A stretch of DNA of 64,000 nucleotides from Apoda limacodes (GCA_946406115.1 OX291562.1:7160001-7224000), one strand, 5' to 3'. Numbered from the stretch's first letter, positions 12,386 through 24,284 are shown. The notes: generated by a model from the letters alone, not told the origin. Numbers and translations: made by a program.

Positions 12386-13129
12386 CTTTTGATTGCTACA
12401 TACCTACTTGAAAAAAGGATAGAAGCTCCATTATTCAGTATCTAATAAATATTGTTGATTACAGTTTCTTCTAATTCTATTTTAATAGTGTAGAATACAC
12501 TTTAAATTAATAGTTAAAGAAAGATATTTTAAACCTTTTTTATTACAGTTCACTAGTCCAATAATGACTAAGAAAGAAATTCAATTTTTATCAATTGTAC
12601 CTAATGACTTTTTGTATAGCTTTTAAATTATTTCTTTCACAAAGAATCCTCATCAAAAAACAATAAAGTAGACAACGACCTAAGAATCTTCAATAGAATT
12701 TTATTATGAGATGGAGATGTGTTAATTTTTAATGAAACAAAAATGTCTGATTTTCAGACGAACTGTGTATAAATATACCATCATTGTTTTTATTACCAGA
12801 AGGGGGTAACAAGTGACTTAATATTTATTGGACACTGGGACAGCCTCGTTTCGCCAACCCCTTTAGTCCTGCACCAAAGATGGAAAGAGGGAAAGTATTT
12901 CAAATAAGTTTTCTAAAGAAAAAAAATTAAGCGTCGCTAAAAGAGATGGCTCTGTTCGTTTATTTAACACGCTATGGTTTTTTGCAAACGGAAGTACAAT
13001 TACAATAAGTACCGTTATATAGAGAAACTTGCAAAAATTTGCAATTAAATGATTTCTAACGAAATTAAAAAAAAAATGTAAAAAATATAAAACCAGCGAC
13101 CAGCCCCGGTTTCGCACGGGTGCAATGCT
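12386..13129. other. AT-rich stretch
   Basis: No gene is visible. A Helitron-related non-coding flank may extend into its upper end. Confidence 0.3.
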
Positions 13130-13755
13130 GATACTAAATATACTACAGAATGTAAACACAACGTTCACAGCTTTTTCGTCATTAGACAATTACATAATAC
13201 TATACACAATACAAACATGTTTTCTTTAGAGGTTACTCTTGAAAGAGCGACATATAATTGGCCATGTAAAAAACACTCAATGCTCAAATCTAAGCCTGCA
13301 ACGTTAAAAGTTTAACTATGCGATTTATTAATGGTCAGTGCTAAAGATATCTTTACCGGAAATTGTAGGTGTTTAAATTGGAACCGTAAATCCGATGGTA
13401 TCAGAGGAATTCGGGGAATCAATACATCTTCTCCGGTACCACATCCGGTGAGTATTTTGCGATCTATAATGAAAGTTTTTAGTGATTTTACGAGCAAACG
13501 CGTGCCATTGCAAAGTTTAGGTGGATTCAGGATTCTTAATAAAATAAGAGGACAACCTACTTTCAACACCATTTTATGAGGAGGGAGTCCAGACGAGTTC
13601 AAAGAATTAAGAAATTCTGTAGGAAAATGAACAGCTTTTCCAAATCGAGTACAGTATCGACCGAGTAGTATATTGACGTCAGCGAATCAATCTTTGAAAG
13701 AATCAAGTTATTTACCTTATTTACTTGATCGATAGTTGTTAACAGAATCGCTCTT
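13130..13755 (-). pseudogene. Helitron helicase (PIF1-like) C-terminal remnant
   Basis: Minus-strand reading from about 13750 gives a SIYYSVDTVLDLEK-type block. After a frameshift come HFPTEFLNSL, SGLPPHKMVLKVGCP, LLRILNPPKLCNGTRL, ILTGCGTGEDVLIPRIPLIP and FQFKHLQFPVK, and then ECFLHGQLYVALSRVTS near 13240. This is the C-terminal order of motifs in Rep-helicase proteins of animal Helitrons, which are rolling-circle transposons. The Rep nuclease and Walker A parts are absent. At least two frame breaks are seen, so it is dead. Confidence 0.85.
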
Positions 13756-13959
13756 TCTTTAAAACAAGATTAAGTTTTACAACGTATGTTATTAATATGC
13801 TATCAAGTAAAGACAATGAAATCTTCATGTTAATTTATTAACATGTTATATTTATTAATTTATTGTAACGTACTTATAAGTACGAATTACTTTGTCGCGC
13901 TGAAAAGCACGTTTTATTTTCCTCGCTAGAGAGCTCCGCTAAACGCGTGCGGTCGCTGC

Positions 13960-14240
13960 TAATCATAAAGTGCTGAGGGCGAAGCGCTTTTTTTTCTGAA
14001 CTGACTACTTCAGTTGGCTGATGCAGCCATTACTGCTTCACCAGGCGTTTGGGGCCATATAGCACCCAACGCTCAAGGGCAAGGGGAGCCTGGGCTTGGG
14101 TTGTCACTCTTTGGGGTCGTCCCTTCAACCGGCGCGTGAGCCTGGAACCCGAAGGTGAGGCCCTCGATGCGCTATGTACAGGCACGCGCCGCCGGCCCCC
14201 CGGCCGGTACCGCCACCACCGCTATGTCCCTGCATTTTAA
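13960..14240 (+). repeat. Interspersed repeat shared with 32785-32945
   Basis: The segment TTGGCTGATGCAGCCATTAC near 14015 and the following GC-rich tract, with CTTGGGTTGTC, recur in inverted orientation at 32785-32945. It could be the 5' region of a LINE, but no diagnostic domain was found. Confidence 0.5.
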
Positions 14241-14939
14241 ATCTGTAATATCTTAGAAACTATTCATTTAAATTACATGCTGTAAAGGGCCATATTGATT
14301 TATATTAAATGCAAAATGTATTTAAGGTACTTAATTGGATAAGGATTAATGCTGTATTGCTTCGTAAATAAACCAATATTTCTCGTAAAAAGTAAAGGAA
14401 AAAATGGTTGTTGTGGGTTATCACTAAGAGATAGACATATACCATCACGGACTTTTTTGTAGACCTTTTGAAGGTGTACAATACTTTAGTACATTGATTT
14501 GATCTATCTCGTAGGGTTCAGCCAGCGTTTGCAATGTAAGTGCAAAAAATATGTTTATTTACGACATCACATTAGAAATTTCTCAAATTATCAGTGTTTC
14601 ACAACTATATTATACATGTATTATACATATAAAACTTCCTCTTGGATCACTCTATCTATTGAAAAAAACAGCATCAAAATCCGTTGCGTAGTTTTAGGGA
14701 TTTAAGCATACCTAGGGACAGACAGCGGGAAGCCACTTTGTTTTATACTATGTAGTAGTGATAGCGAGATTTATTTTAATATAGCTGTCCACTCGCTCGA
14801 CTATACTTTAATATTTGTACATTTTTTTAATCAAAAAACTGTAAAGCACAACAAACCCCTTAATGTCACCTCCTCAGCGTTCTGAATTTATAAATTTTCC
14901 TCTAAAACTATGCTTATAACATAAAATAAAACCAAAGTT

Positions 14940-15340
14940 CTTATTTTCTTTTTTAAGTGAAAACTTCCTTAGCGGCGCTGTGCACTTTTTTTGTGATGGG
15001 TAAAAAATGATAAACTCGCGTCAGGCTGATCGAAAATTCGTAAGACGTAAACCATAATGCCGAGCCATAAAAATTCGCAAGACGGAAACCATAATGCCAC
15101 GCCATAATAGGATGATTGGCAAAATAAAAAGATTGGTTCTGAAGTTAAAACTTCTTTAGCGGCGTTGTGCTCTTTTTTGTGATGGGTAAAAAATGTAAAA
15201 CTCTATAGAACGAATATTAGTACCTAAGAGGAAACTGGGTTGATGAAAAACTGAAAGTGCGGATTACACATGTTAAAATGTTATATCCGGGTTGTATGTT
15301 TTCACTTCTGCCAGTTCTCCCGGAGTGCAACCCATTTTTT
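14940..15340 (+). repeat. Interspersed repeat A, copy 1
   Basis: The end has CTCCCGGAGTGCAACCC and the body has TAAACTCGCGTCAG and CCATAATGCC boxes. Two other copies in inverted orientation lie at 20045-20335 and 39897-40262, each starting with the complement GGGTTGCACTCCGGGAG or close to it. Here the GGGTAAAAAATG region is duplicated (about 15000 and 15185). No coding potential is seen. Confidence 0.6.
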
Positions 15341-15768
15341 TATTAATTTTATGATGATGGCAGTCAATAAAAAATTGCTATGCCCTTTCATGCAGAGATG
15401 CATTTAACTGCTTACAACATATCTACCTCGTGTTCTGAGGGACGGGTGTTTAACCCCGGCATGTACAGTACAAGTGAGTCTTTTATTTAAATTCTCAAGT
15501 ACGTTGTTATTCAACACTGCTGGCTTATTTGTAAAGGCAAGCATTGTCAGAAAAACTGCATTGCCCAAAGTGACGTAAGTCCACAATCCCTAATGGATCC
15601 GCGTGATAGGCTATGGCCCAATTGGTTCTCGCATATGTTTACGCTCCCACTCGTCAGTCGCGTGTAGAGAAAATATTTCACCTTGCATTTATTTTAACGG
15701 TACTTTTTTCTAGAGAAAAATATTACCGGAATTTTATTTCCATAATTTTGTATTCTGTTCTTTTCTAG

Positions 15769-15881
15769 TAACTGGACGAGGAAAAGATGGCGGAGCTGGG
15801 TCGATGGTTCTTCTGGGTATGATGTTCGCAAAGACACTGGGGGCAGTGGGAATTGGTGGTCTAGGTCTTCTTACTATGAAA
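15769..15881 (+). CDS. Osiris-family protein, penultimate coding exon
   Basis: The exon is bounded by a pyrimidine-rich acceptor (TTCTTTTCTAG at 15758-15768) and a strong donor GTAAGT at 15882. It starts with two bases of a split codon, then encodes 37 residues. A glycine- and lysine-rich lead (TGRGKDGGAGS) is followed by a hydrophobic stretch with MVLLGMMFAKTLGAVGIGG. This matches the start of the hydrophobic core of Osiris (DUF1676) proteins, just after their basic RGKKK segment. The exon ends in phase 0 and joins directly to the exon at 28578. Exons for the signal peptide and cysteine pair were not found and probably lie left of the window. Osiris proteins are insect-specific secretory-pathway or membrane proteins expressed in cuticle-secreting epithelia. 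Confidence 0.85.
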
Positions 15882-16348
15882 GTAAGTTAAGTTACTTTTG
15901 TTAAACATTATTATACAAAACGATATCAGCATGTTATTTTTATGTTTGACCTTTGTATATACTAAATTGACCAAAATTTATAACTCATTTTATGATATTA
16001 ATTATAAGATTAAAGGTAATAGTTAAGAGTGTTACCCCTGACAACTAGCGCCGCCAATCGATATTTTCATTTTCTTCTTTGTGCAAATCGAATTTCAAAA
16101 ATCGAAGGAGATCAACGGTTGATTTAAGCTGCTCGTTGATTCAACGTCCATCGCTAGTTTATATACAATAAAGTATATATATGAAAAATCAAAAAAATCG
16201 GTGGCAGACTTCATCCAAAATGATTATTAAGGCGGTGGTCAGGGAAAACTTGAAATTGTAAGGAATCTTTTCTGGACAATTTCAATTTAGTATGAAGTTG
16301 TATTTTTTTAATTATTTTTTGCGCTTTTAACCTGTTTATTAATACTCT

Positions 16349-16608
16349 CGTTAAGCGTTGGATTTTTACTATAGCACGGACACTAAGCAGGAAGAATTTC
16401 GTTCAATGACCGGTCACTATTTGTCTCTGTTGCTCGTGCTTAATTATTTGCCGTTACGCTCCTCTATGACAGCGGTCATCGCATCTGAGCGAGTGCAACA
16501 GGCAAATAATTATGCGCGTACAACAGAGACAAATAGTGACCGGTCATTGAACGAAATTCTTCCTGCTTAGCGCCCGTGCTACATACTTTTAGCATTTAAC
16601 AAAATCCA
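16349..16608. mobile_element. Foldback MITE with 50-bp perfect arms
   Basis: The segment 16383-16432 is repeated exactly in inverted orientation at 16521-16570, including ATGACCGGTCA. The arms extend outward imperfectly to AGCACGG (16373) and CCGTGCT (16580), and further to TTGGATTTT / AAAATCCA. The spacer contains a second inner inverted pair TAATTATTTGCC / GGCAAATAATTA. The open frame running through the element is a by-product of the symmetry. Confidence 0.75.
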
Positions 16609-17214
16609 TCACAGGTGTTCATTAAATACACATAATAATTATTAATACACATAAAAGTTAAGTACATAATACAAAAAAAAATGAGATATAATGTCAGATT
16701 TTTTTAATGTAGGTACTGAAACAACACGGGTTTTATCAGGAAAACTCATTTCGCGATCTTGTAACCCTGTACAAGCTGTACGTAAACGGCTTATTAAGTA
16801 CTAAACGCTGTGTAGATTAAGGATATTCAGCAAAAAAGTTAAGTATAATACATGGAAGTAAATGAGAGGGAAAAAGGAACCCAACATAATTACATAATGT
16901 TTTATGAAAATACCTTCTTGTCGGTTGAATAATGACGTAGACTTGTCACAGCAGTTTCATTAGTGTAGTTAAAAAAAAATATGAATTTTGCTTTTTTTGT
17001 TCTGTATTTAGTGTTTAAAGACGCCAAGTGTGGTTTTGGTATTGGTTACACGCCAGTATTGGACCACGCCAGCAATGAACCACTAGCCAGCAATGGACCA
17101 CTAGCACTACTAGTATTTGCGCTGAATTCGATCATCGCCGTTGAATTCCAAAACGATTTTACATTATTTTCTGATCCTCCAGCTCCTGGCTCAGCCAAAT
17201 TTGCCTATTGGATA

Positions 17215-17640
17215 CGATAAGTGAAGTTAAGCAACGTTAGGCGTGGCCAGTACCCGGATGGAAACTGGCCTAGTAGCACATTTTTCTTTTCTCCTCCGTG
17301 CTTCGGAGGTCGTTCAACCTTCAGTTCTAGTTTTTTTAATATGATAACAGTCGTTAAGCTAAGTGTGAGGCCTCGTAATCGGCAAAAAAACCTTGTCAGG
17401 CGAGTGGCCAATAGCTCGGAATGTGAACCAATTCGCGTTGTATAGCTCGGCCGACCATATGGCCTAAAACTCATTTTCCAAGAAGAGGTCTGTGTGCCTG
17501 CAGTGAGGCGTATAATAACTGAGGCAAAGCTACCCTTCTCTGCGTCAAAATTCAAGCTATCCATAGCACTGCTAGGACGTAAAAGAAATGCATCCCAGTA
17601 GGTATTAAATAAATCTATTCCCGCTGGAAATCTCAACCGG
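17215..17640 (+). mobile_element. 5S rRNA-derived SINE (SINE3 type), copy 1
   Basis: The head GAAGTTAAGCAACGTTAGGC, followed by GTGGCCAGTACCCGGATGG, matches the internal promoter region of 5S rRNA (A box, intermediate element and C box). This is typical of SINE3 elements. The body after the GCACATTTTTCTT boundary is shared with the copy at 33815-34095. The 143-codon minus-strand open frame across it is not a gene. Confidence 0.75.
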
Positions 17641-17944
17641 GATGAAATATATTATCCTATATCTTTCACTGTCCATTTGACTATTCCTGTGAAATTTGAA
17701 CATGCAAGTCCAAACTTGCATGTTTAAAACACTGAGCCAAATTCATTTTTTTTGTTTACTGTTGGTTTTTCATCAATAATTATTATTAAACTATTAAAAT
17801 AACAAATATAAATCATACAAACATTTAAATAATTGTCTCTATTCCAGACGGTTAGCAGAACACGTTTATATGGGTAAAAAATCATTTAAAAATAATACAA
17901 CCCGCGCGGATTTCTATTAGTTACACCGAATCCGGACCTTTTTA

Positions 17945-18205
17945 TGTCGAAAAACGCCACCGCCAGCTGTCAGAAATGTTTGGAACCCGGAAATGTTGCT
18001 ATCGATAAACCAATAAACACCCCCATCTGTTACAACCAAGATGTAGCTATTACCCACGGCTCCGGGCGCACAATCCAGTCATGTTTATGTCGATAAACTA
18101 ACTTACACCACCATCTGTTAGAAATATATGGAACCCAGACATGTTTCTGTCAATAAACTAATTAACACCGCCATCTGTTAGAAAAATATGGAACTCTTAA
18201 CCAGC
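17945..18205. repeat. Tandem repeat, about four units of 60-85 bp
   Basis: The units share CACCGCCATCTGTTAGAAA, TATGGAACCC and TCGATAAACTAA boxes in the same order. The second unit is longer and diverged. The third and fourth units are the most alike, and the array ends within the fourth. Confidence 0.65.
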
Positions 18206-18799
18206 ACACACCATGTAAAGATTTTTTTCCGACATCTTGAAAAATATTTTTTATATTTCAACAAATTAACACACAACAATATTAAAATATACTTATAGAT
18301 TATTCTCTTGAATCACTCTATCTATTGAAAACTGCGTGCGTAGTTTAAGAGATCTAAGCGTACATCGCTACAGACAGCGGGAAGCAACTTTGATTTATAC
18401 TATGTATAGATATAGATTAGTTGAGATTTCTAGCACAAATAAATAACATAGTTACAGCAATTATTACTCTCAATCTTCCATGCAATAATTACAAGTCGCT
18501 TTCGTTAATTCGGGTAAACTTAATTATTTAGCAATATACAATTATCGTTAGCAAATACCTACGTGCGTGATGTACATTCAAAGACAGAAGAAGTTTCATC
18601 GGATTCCTTGTTCGTTGTTAACATTTGTTAGAGACCACTCAGACGGCCGGTATAATTGGTAAAAGTGAATAATTATATTGTTGTTTAGACCTGCTTACCC
18701 ATAGAAGCGTGACGGCGGAGAAATGGACGTGATTCCTGAGAGAGATATTTTAATGTACACGAACAGTGTATATTTATCTATGTTTATTTTATTAATTGA

Positions 18800-18900
18800 A
18801 TCACGTACGTTGTACGCCCCACTACAGGGAAATGTGCTCGGCCTGGAGAAGAAGGCTTAGGCCACAGGCCACCGAGCTGGTCCAGTAAAAATGGCGGATG
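18800..18900 (-). repeat. SINE3 3'-body fragment
   Basis: The GGAGAAGAAGGCTTAGGCC segment with the ACCGAGCTGGTCC motif corresponds to the 3' part of the 5S-derived SINE in antisense orientation; compare 35600-35670. The 5S-like head is absent here. Confidence 0.5.
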
Positions 18901-19147
18901 TTTATTTTAAATTAATTTATTAATAATGAATTTACACAGCGAGATACAGTTTATAATATAAATTTTGTGTAATTTATTTATTCAGCCAACTATGAAATTC
19001 CTTGAAAAAGAACAAAGACATGTGTAGGTAGTGTTGAAATTTTCTTAGTTTTTAAAATTAAATACAACATTAAATTTTCTAGAACCGCAGTCATGTAACT
19101 AACTAAATTGTATGAGAACTGTTAGATAAATGTATATGTATGTATGT

Positions 19148-19201
19148 TAATTGTGTGAGTGTGTGTGTGTCTGTGTGTGTGTGTGTGTGTGTGCACGCGC
19201 G
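19148..19201. repeat. (GT)n microsatellite
   Basis: An interrupted GT dinucleotide run of about 50 bp ends in GCACGCGCG. Confidence 0.9.
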
Positions 19202-19324
19202 TTTCTATATATACGTTGTCAAAATAGTGGCTACTCGACTGTCAGCCTGTGACTATGAATTGGCTTAACAACTAATATGAGTATCACATAACAACACTTC
19301 TTGTAGTCAGCATTAATTTAGGTT

Positions 19325-19615
19325 GCAATAGAGCGAGCTATGTTCGGATCGAATCCGGAATGAGGACATCCGCAAGAGAATCAAAGTTACCGACATAGCT
19401 CGCAGAATTAGCAAGCTGAAGTGGCAGTGGGCTGGCCACGTCTGTCGGAGGACCGATGACCGAGTAAGGCGACGTGTGGGACGCCCTCCAGCCCGGTGGA
19501 CCCACGACCTTAAAAAGGTGGCTGGTGGTGGCTGGATGCGGAAGAGAGAAATGGCGTGCCATAGAGGAGGCTTATGTCCATCAGTGGCCCAATGTGGGCT
19601 GATATGATAAATGTA
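19325..19615 (+). pseudogene. RTE-clade LINE, 3'-terminal fragment
   Basis: In one + frame it reads RIRNEDIRKRIKVTDIARRI, then SKLKWQWAGHVCRRTDDRV, then GRPPARWTHDLKKVAGGGWM; in a shifted frame it reads EEAYVHQWPNVG. This is the tail of RTE polyproteins. The frame shift before the C-terminal block and the missing polymerase core show a 5'-truncated dead copy. The sequence ends close to the normal RTE stop region. Confidence 0.8.
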
Positions 19616-19679
19616 GGTTGATTAATTTCACATTTTTTACTATTGGTCGTATCTAAAGTTATCTGTAGTAGTTTTTACT

Positions 19680-19820
19680 TAATAACTTTACAATCAATCA
19701 ATCAAATAATATTTATTCAAATAGGTTTCTGAGAACAGATCTAAATCGTTAATTCAATCTACATATTTAACAATGCAACAATTTCTGCCGAAAAGAGCCG
19801 ATAAGAAACTCATGTAAGCT
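19680..19820 (-). repeat. LINE 3' UTR fragment
   Basis: The stretch has the ATTTATTCAAATAGG start and the GCCGATAAGAAACTC block also seen in the 3' UTR of the LINE at 21490-23088. No coding part is attached. Confidence 0.5.
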
Positions 19821-20044
19821 AATAATACCATACTTTGTTTTTATCTTACAAGTAAACAATCTGTATTGAAACACTTATAGCTATGTTATAAGTTATAAAT
19901 ATGTTAGTAAAGATACTAAAAACAAAGTTGCGTACACAAATGACACTTTTTTCAACATTGTACACAATTGGTACGGCTTTGTAAATGTTTAGGGTTGTGT
20001 AGTAAGACAAAACACATTTCACTAGTGGACAGGGTTTCATAGTA

Positions 20045-20335
20045 AAAAAAAAAACGGGTTGCACTCCGGGAGTGCCGGCAGAAGTGGAAACATACTCGCT
20101 ATTTACTTCCCATCACTTCTTATTCATATTTATTTATTAAAAATAATAACTTTTGTTTATTTACTTTTTTGACGTTGTATATTTGACATCGCAGTCTGTC
20201 ATAGAATTAATATCCCATATCCAACCTCCCTGTACTACTCATAATCGCTATATACTAAAAATAAAAACTAACCTAATGTAAATATAGGTCACGTGTCCTA
20301 ACGCGAGTGAAATCTTACGAATTTTCGATCAGATA
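20045..20335 (-). repeat. Interspersed repeat A, copy 2
   Basis: It starts with ACGGGTTGCACTCCGGGAGT, includes CCATATCCAACCTCCCTGTA, and ends near TTACGAATTTTCGATCAG. It is co-linear with the copy at 39897-40262 and inverted relative to 14940-15340. Confidence 0.65.
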
Positions 20336-21489
20336 AAATACCATATTTAAATTATTCATTTATTACGTTATTTACTTGAAAAATTAGCATAATTGATAAT
20401 AATAACTAGGTAAACTATTTTAATTTTTTTTAATTCGTTATCTAAAAAAATTGGTATACATCTCGGAAATAAATTAAAATAAAAATATGTCTGTATTTAA
20501 TTATTTTTTTTATACGTAACTCACATTAGGTTTAATGCTATTTAATTATGTAAAAATAAATCTTCAAACTCGATATGACCACAATATTGGCTTTTAACAA
20601 TAAAATTCTAAGCAGGATTACATTGGATAGTAAATTTACATTGGATAGTCGCTTGTTCAGTAAAAACGTTCAGTTTTTAACCCCATCCCATATTCTAAGG
20701 AAACTCAAGGGAGTATTACAATAAAAGTTTTCACGTATGTAAGTTTTTTACCATCTTTTTGCGTACCCTCAGTAAGCTCGACGCCAAACTTTAAATGGTT
20801 TAAGTTTTGACCCTCATTTAAATAAATACCATATCGCATATGAGGCAGGAAGGAAGTCATGAATATCATATGTTATTATATATGTTGTGCAAATATTGCC
20901 ACCGCCTGGAGACATATTATGTATTATTTATACATCAATATGCGTTAACATACTGGTCATAAACATTTCTGCGTGATGTCGTAAAGTGGTGTTATAGTTG
21001 CCGCAGTGCTTATTGTACCTACATTTTATCACTGGCACGTATTGTTTCTCTGGAACGATATATTGGTACTCGGATAATTTTATTTATTCACAGCTTTTGG
21101 CAGAGGCTTTTGTTGTGCTTTTAGTAAAGCTGTATTTGTTTGGTAGATAGTGAATAAATAAATAAGCTTACAGATACAATAATAATATATTATGTTTACT
21201 GTATGTTACGTTAGTGTTAAACGATATTAACCGTTCCTACTTAAACAACTACCTGCTTTCTGCATGACCCTAAGGTCGACTAGTAGGTAATGCCTAAGGC
21301 ATTAAGTCCACCTATTGTATTTTATTGCAATAAAGTGTATAAATAAAAAAATACAAATACGAATCTGTGGCCTTAATTTTTTCTATGAATATGTATAATG
21401 TACAAAAACAATGATGGCACAGAAAATATGAATAATGTAGTTAGGATTTTAACATGGTATTTTGAGTGAGCACCTGAAACACTCCAACA

Positions 21490-23088
21490 TACAAAGTCAA
21501 AGTCAAAATGGTTTATTCAAATAAGGATTTTACAATTACTGTTGAATCGTCAAAGTTATAAAATATTATTTTTTGAACCCTCCCACCTTCCCGCCGGTTC
21601 ACAATGTTGTTGCTTTCTACCGAGAAGAATCCGGCAAGAAACTCGATAGTTACTCTTTTAAAAACACTATCAATAATACAAATAAACTAAAATACAATTA
21701 ATGTTTTAAATAAAAAATTTTTAGTCGTACAATTTTATGTTATTTCCATTTTAATTTGGTTTACCTATGCATCCTGTAATTGAGCATCATCAGTCCCAAG
21801 GATTTTTATCATTTACATAGTCTGAAATATTGTAGTATGCCTTTTCACAAAGTACCTGCTTGATAAAAGATTTAAATTTACTTATTGATAGATTTTGAAT
21901 TTTATTGGGAACTTTGTTGTAAAAGTGTATACATTGCCCCATAAAAGAGTTACTTATTTTGTGTAGTCGTGTATCATGCACCAACAGCTTATTTTTACTT
22001 CTAGTATTTACTTTGTGAACGTCACTTTTCTTGCTGAAACTATTGATATTTTTATGTACATATAAAAGATTTTCATATCTGTACTGCGACACTAAAGTTA
22101 AAATTTTTACTTCCCTAAACCTATCCCTCAGAGATATCCTAGATCCTAATTTATAAATAGCACGAATTGCCCTTTTTTGTAACAAAAATATTGTATTTAC
22201 GTCAGCAGCGCTAGCCCACAATAGGATACCATATGTCATTAAACTATGGAAATAGCTAAAATATACTATTTTTGCAGTGTCGACATCGGTCAATTGTCTT
22301 ATTTTCTTGATCGCATACACAGCAGAGCTAAGTTTTTTGGCTAGGTTATGAATATGAGGACCCCATTGAAGTTTGGAGTCCAGCGTTATGCCAAGAAAGA
22401 CTGTTGAATTAACAAGTTCTAATTGCTCGCCATTAATATTAATACATGTCTGTCTCTGACTAACATTTGGTAATGTAAATTTAACACATTTAGTTTTTTT
22501 TTCATTAAGTAACAAATTATTAGCGTTAAACCAATTTACAATTTTAGAAAGGGCATTATTTAATTCATTATAACATGTCTGTCGTCTCTTAACTTTAAAA
22601 ATTAAAGAGGTGTCATCAGCAAATAAGACAATGTCATGGTTTTTTACATTATATGGGAGATCATTAATGTAAATAAGTAATAGAAAAGGACCTAAAATTG
22701 AGCCCTGAGGGACTCCTATAGTGACTGCTGATCCCGGAGATCTTTCACCGTTGACATCTATTTTCTGTACTCTCCTACTCATATAGGATGTCAAAAGGTC
22801 GAGAGCTTTGCCTCTTATACCATAGTGATGTAGCTTCCTGATGAGATTTTCATGTTGAACACAGTCAAATGCCTTAGATAAATCACAAAACACTCCAAGG
22901 GCGTCATGCGAATCCTCCCAGGCGTTATATATATTTTTTAATAGTGCCACTCCTGCATCGGTTTTGGAACGGCCTTTCATAAAGCCAAACTGTTTACTAC
23001 TAAGTAGCTCATTAATACAGAAATGGCTTAACATTTGACAAAGTATGATTTTTTCAAAAACTTTACTGAGTAGTAGTATACGAACTGG
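21490..23088 (-). pseudogene. Jockey/CR1-type LINE, 5'-truncated, long intact RT frame
   Basis: A minus-strand frame is open from about 23088 to 21790. Its largest ATG-initiated part is 414 residues. It holds the reverse transcriptase palm and thumb: SSKQFGFMKGRS, then motif A DLSKAFDCVQHENL, then GVPQGSILGPFLLLIYINDLP, then the catalytic LFADDTSLIF box (about 22590-22620). The C-terminal ..YYNISDYVNDKNPWD end is also present. The upstream endonuclease and the first RT part are missing at an abrupt border near 23089. The 3' UTR runs to a TTTGACTTTGACTTTG end at about 21493. The long open frame with an intact FADD box suggests it is younger than the other LINEs here. A related 3' end lies at 45130-45612. 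Confidence 0.85.
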
Positions 23089-23104
23089 TTGGCCAAAAAT
23101 TGTT

Positions 23105-23240
23105 TTATCATTAACGACTTAATGCCTGCCTTATCACATCTAGGAGTGACCTTGCCTGCTAAACCGAGGGCCAGGGTTCGATCCCCACACCGGAAAGGGG
23201 ATTTTAAGGTGACACTACATACCCAAACGAGTAAAGTTTG
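23105..23240 (+). repeat. tRNA-derived SINE fragment
   Basis: A tRNA-like B box GGGTTCGATCCCCAC is preceded by an anticodon-arm-like TGCCTGCTAAACCGAGGG. It lies directly beside the 5' truncation point of the LINE. Confidence 0.45.
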
Positions 23241-23457
23241 CAAAAATTTGATTAACTTTGTTACAGTTTTTAGCACACTATTTGGCTTGAAGAAAATATA
23301 TGTTATAGTTCGAACCTTAATTAAGTGGATTTGCTAATATCATAATAATTTGGCTATTAAAACAGATAGAAAAAAAATTAATTCCCTTACTCTATTTTTG
23401 GGCTTTAATTCAAATTGTTTAGAAAACTAAGAGTGATATAGTCTTATTTTATAAAAT

Positions 23458-23695
23458 ACTAGCTGTCCCGGCGAACGTTGTTCCGCTGCCGTCCCTCTGT
23501 ACCCGGCGAAAGTTGGTTTTTACCTATAGTGCCCGAGTCCGGCTCGCACTTGACATATCGAGATAAAACCTATCCTATCTTTTAAGTTGGATCAAATAAC
23601 AGATATTTACGAAGTTTGATCAAAATCGGTTCAGTAGTTTAGGAGTCCATTGAGGACAAACATTGTGACACGAGATTTATATATATTAAGAAGAT
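23458..23695 (+). repeat. Interspersed repeat B, copy 1
   Basis: It starts CTAGCTGTCCCGGCGAACG and ends in a TTTATATATATTAAG tail. A copy of similar length and order is at 31781-32018. Both hold AAAATCGGTTCAGTAGTTTA. Repeats of this form are often classed as Helitron-like or SINE-like in Lepidoptera; the class cannot be settled here. Confidence 0.65.
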
Positions 23696-23934
23696 ATATT
23701 AATGTGACCAAGTGAATTTGCTAATTTCTTGTTCTAAATAGTTATCGTGCGTCGCACGTGTTAGCGCCTATGGTACGTAGAACTTTGTCTTTTTGTGTGC
23801 TTCAATAGTGTAATATACTAATATATATTTATAAACAGGTCGAAATAGCACGTTTTTGCTAGGGCATACCTTAGCCTTAACATTTTGTTCTGGCCTCAAA
23901 TAAGGAAATTCTGGCTGTGTCGGAAGAATTTATA

Positions 23935-24055
23935 AAAACAAAATAGACGGCATCTGATAAATATCCATGCCTTAGCCGGGACTTAAACCCAGAACTCTTG
24001 CGTCGATATTTCAGATGGACCGCTTTAACCACTACACCACAAAGTTGGTCAAAAA
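23935..24055 (-). repeat. tRNA-derived SINE fragment
   Basis: The reverse complement shows a tRNA-like order, with TTTGTGGTGTAGTGGTTAAA followed by an imperfect B box (GGGTTTAAGTCCC). Confidence 0.55.
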
Positions 24056-24284
24056 GAATATGTTACATGTGAATCATAAATGATTTGACTTTAAATATAA
24101 TTTGATTATTTAAGGCGCAGCAACTCCTAACTCGCACCGTTATCCTCCTGCATTATATCCTCTTGGTACAAAACACATTTCTGTTTCATTTCATTTCAAA
24201 ATGTTACAAATAAATTAAAACTAGCTTGTAACTAATTCTAAATAAAAATATCTGGATATTTAGAATTAGAGATAAGCTATTTTT

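Noticed and set aside
1..15768. 5' exons of the first Osiris gene (signal peptide, cysteine pair)
   Set aside because: I looked for a hydrophobic start, a C-x7-C-like motif and a phase-1 donor and found none that was convincing. They are probably outside the window.
16358..16570. 70-codon open frame in the foldback MITE
   Set aside because: It results from the inverted arms, and the peptide resembles no family.
17205..17636. 143-codon open frame on the minus strand
   Set aside because: It spans the 5S-derived SINE, has no conserved domain, and its composition follows the repeat.
23089..23337. 82-codon open frames on both strands
   Set aside because: They cover a LINE/SINE junction. The only meaningful coding signal is the LINE RT that ends at about 23088.
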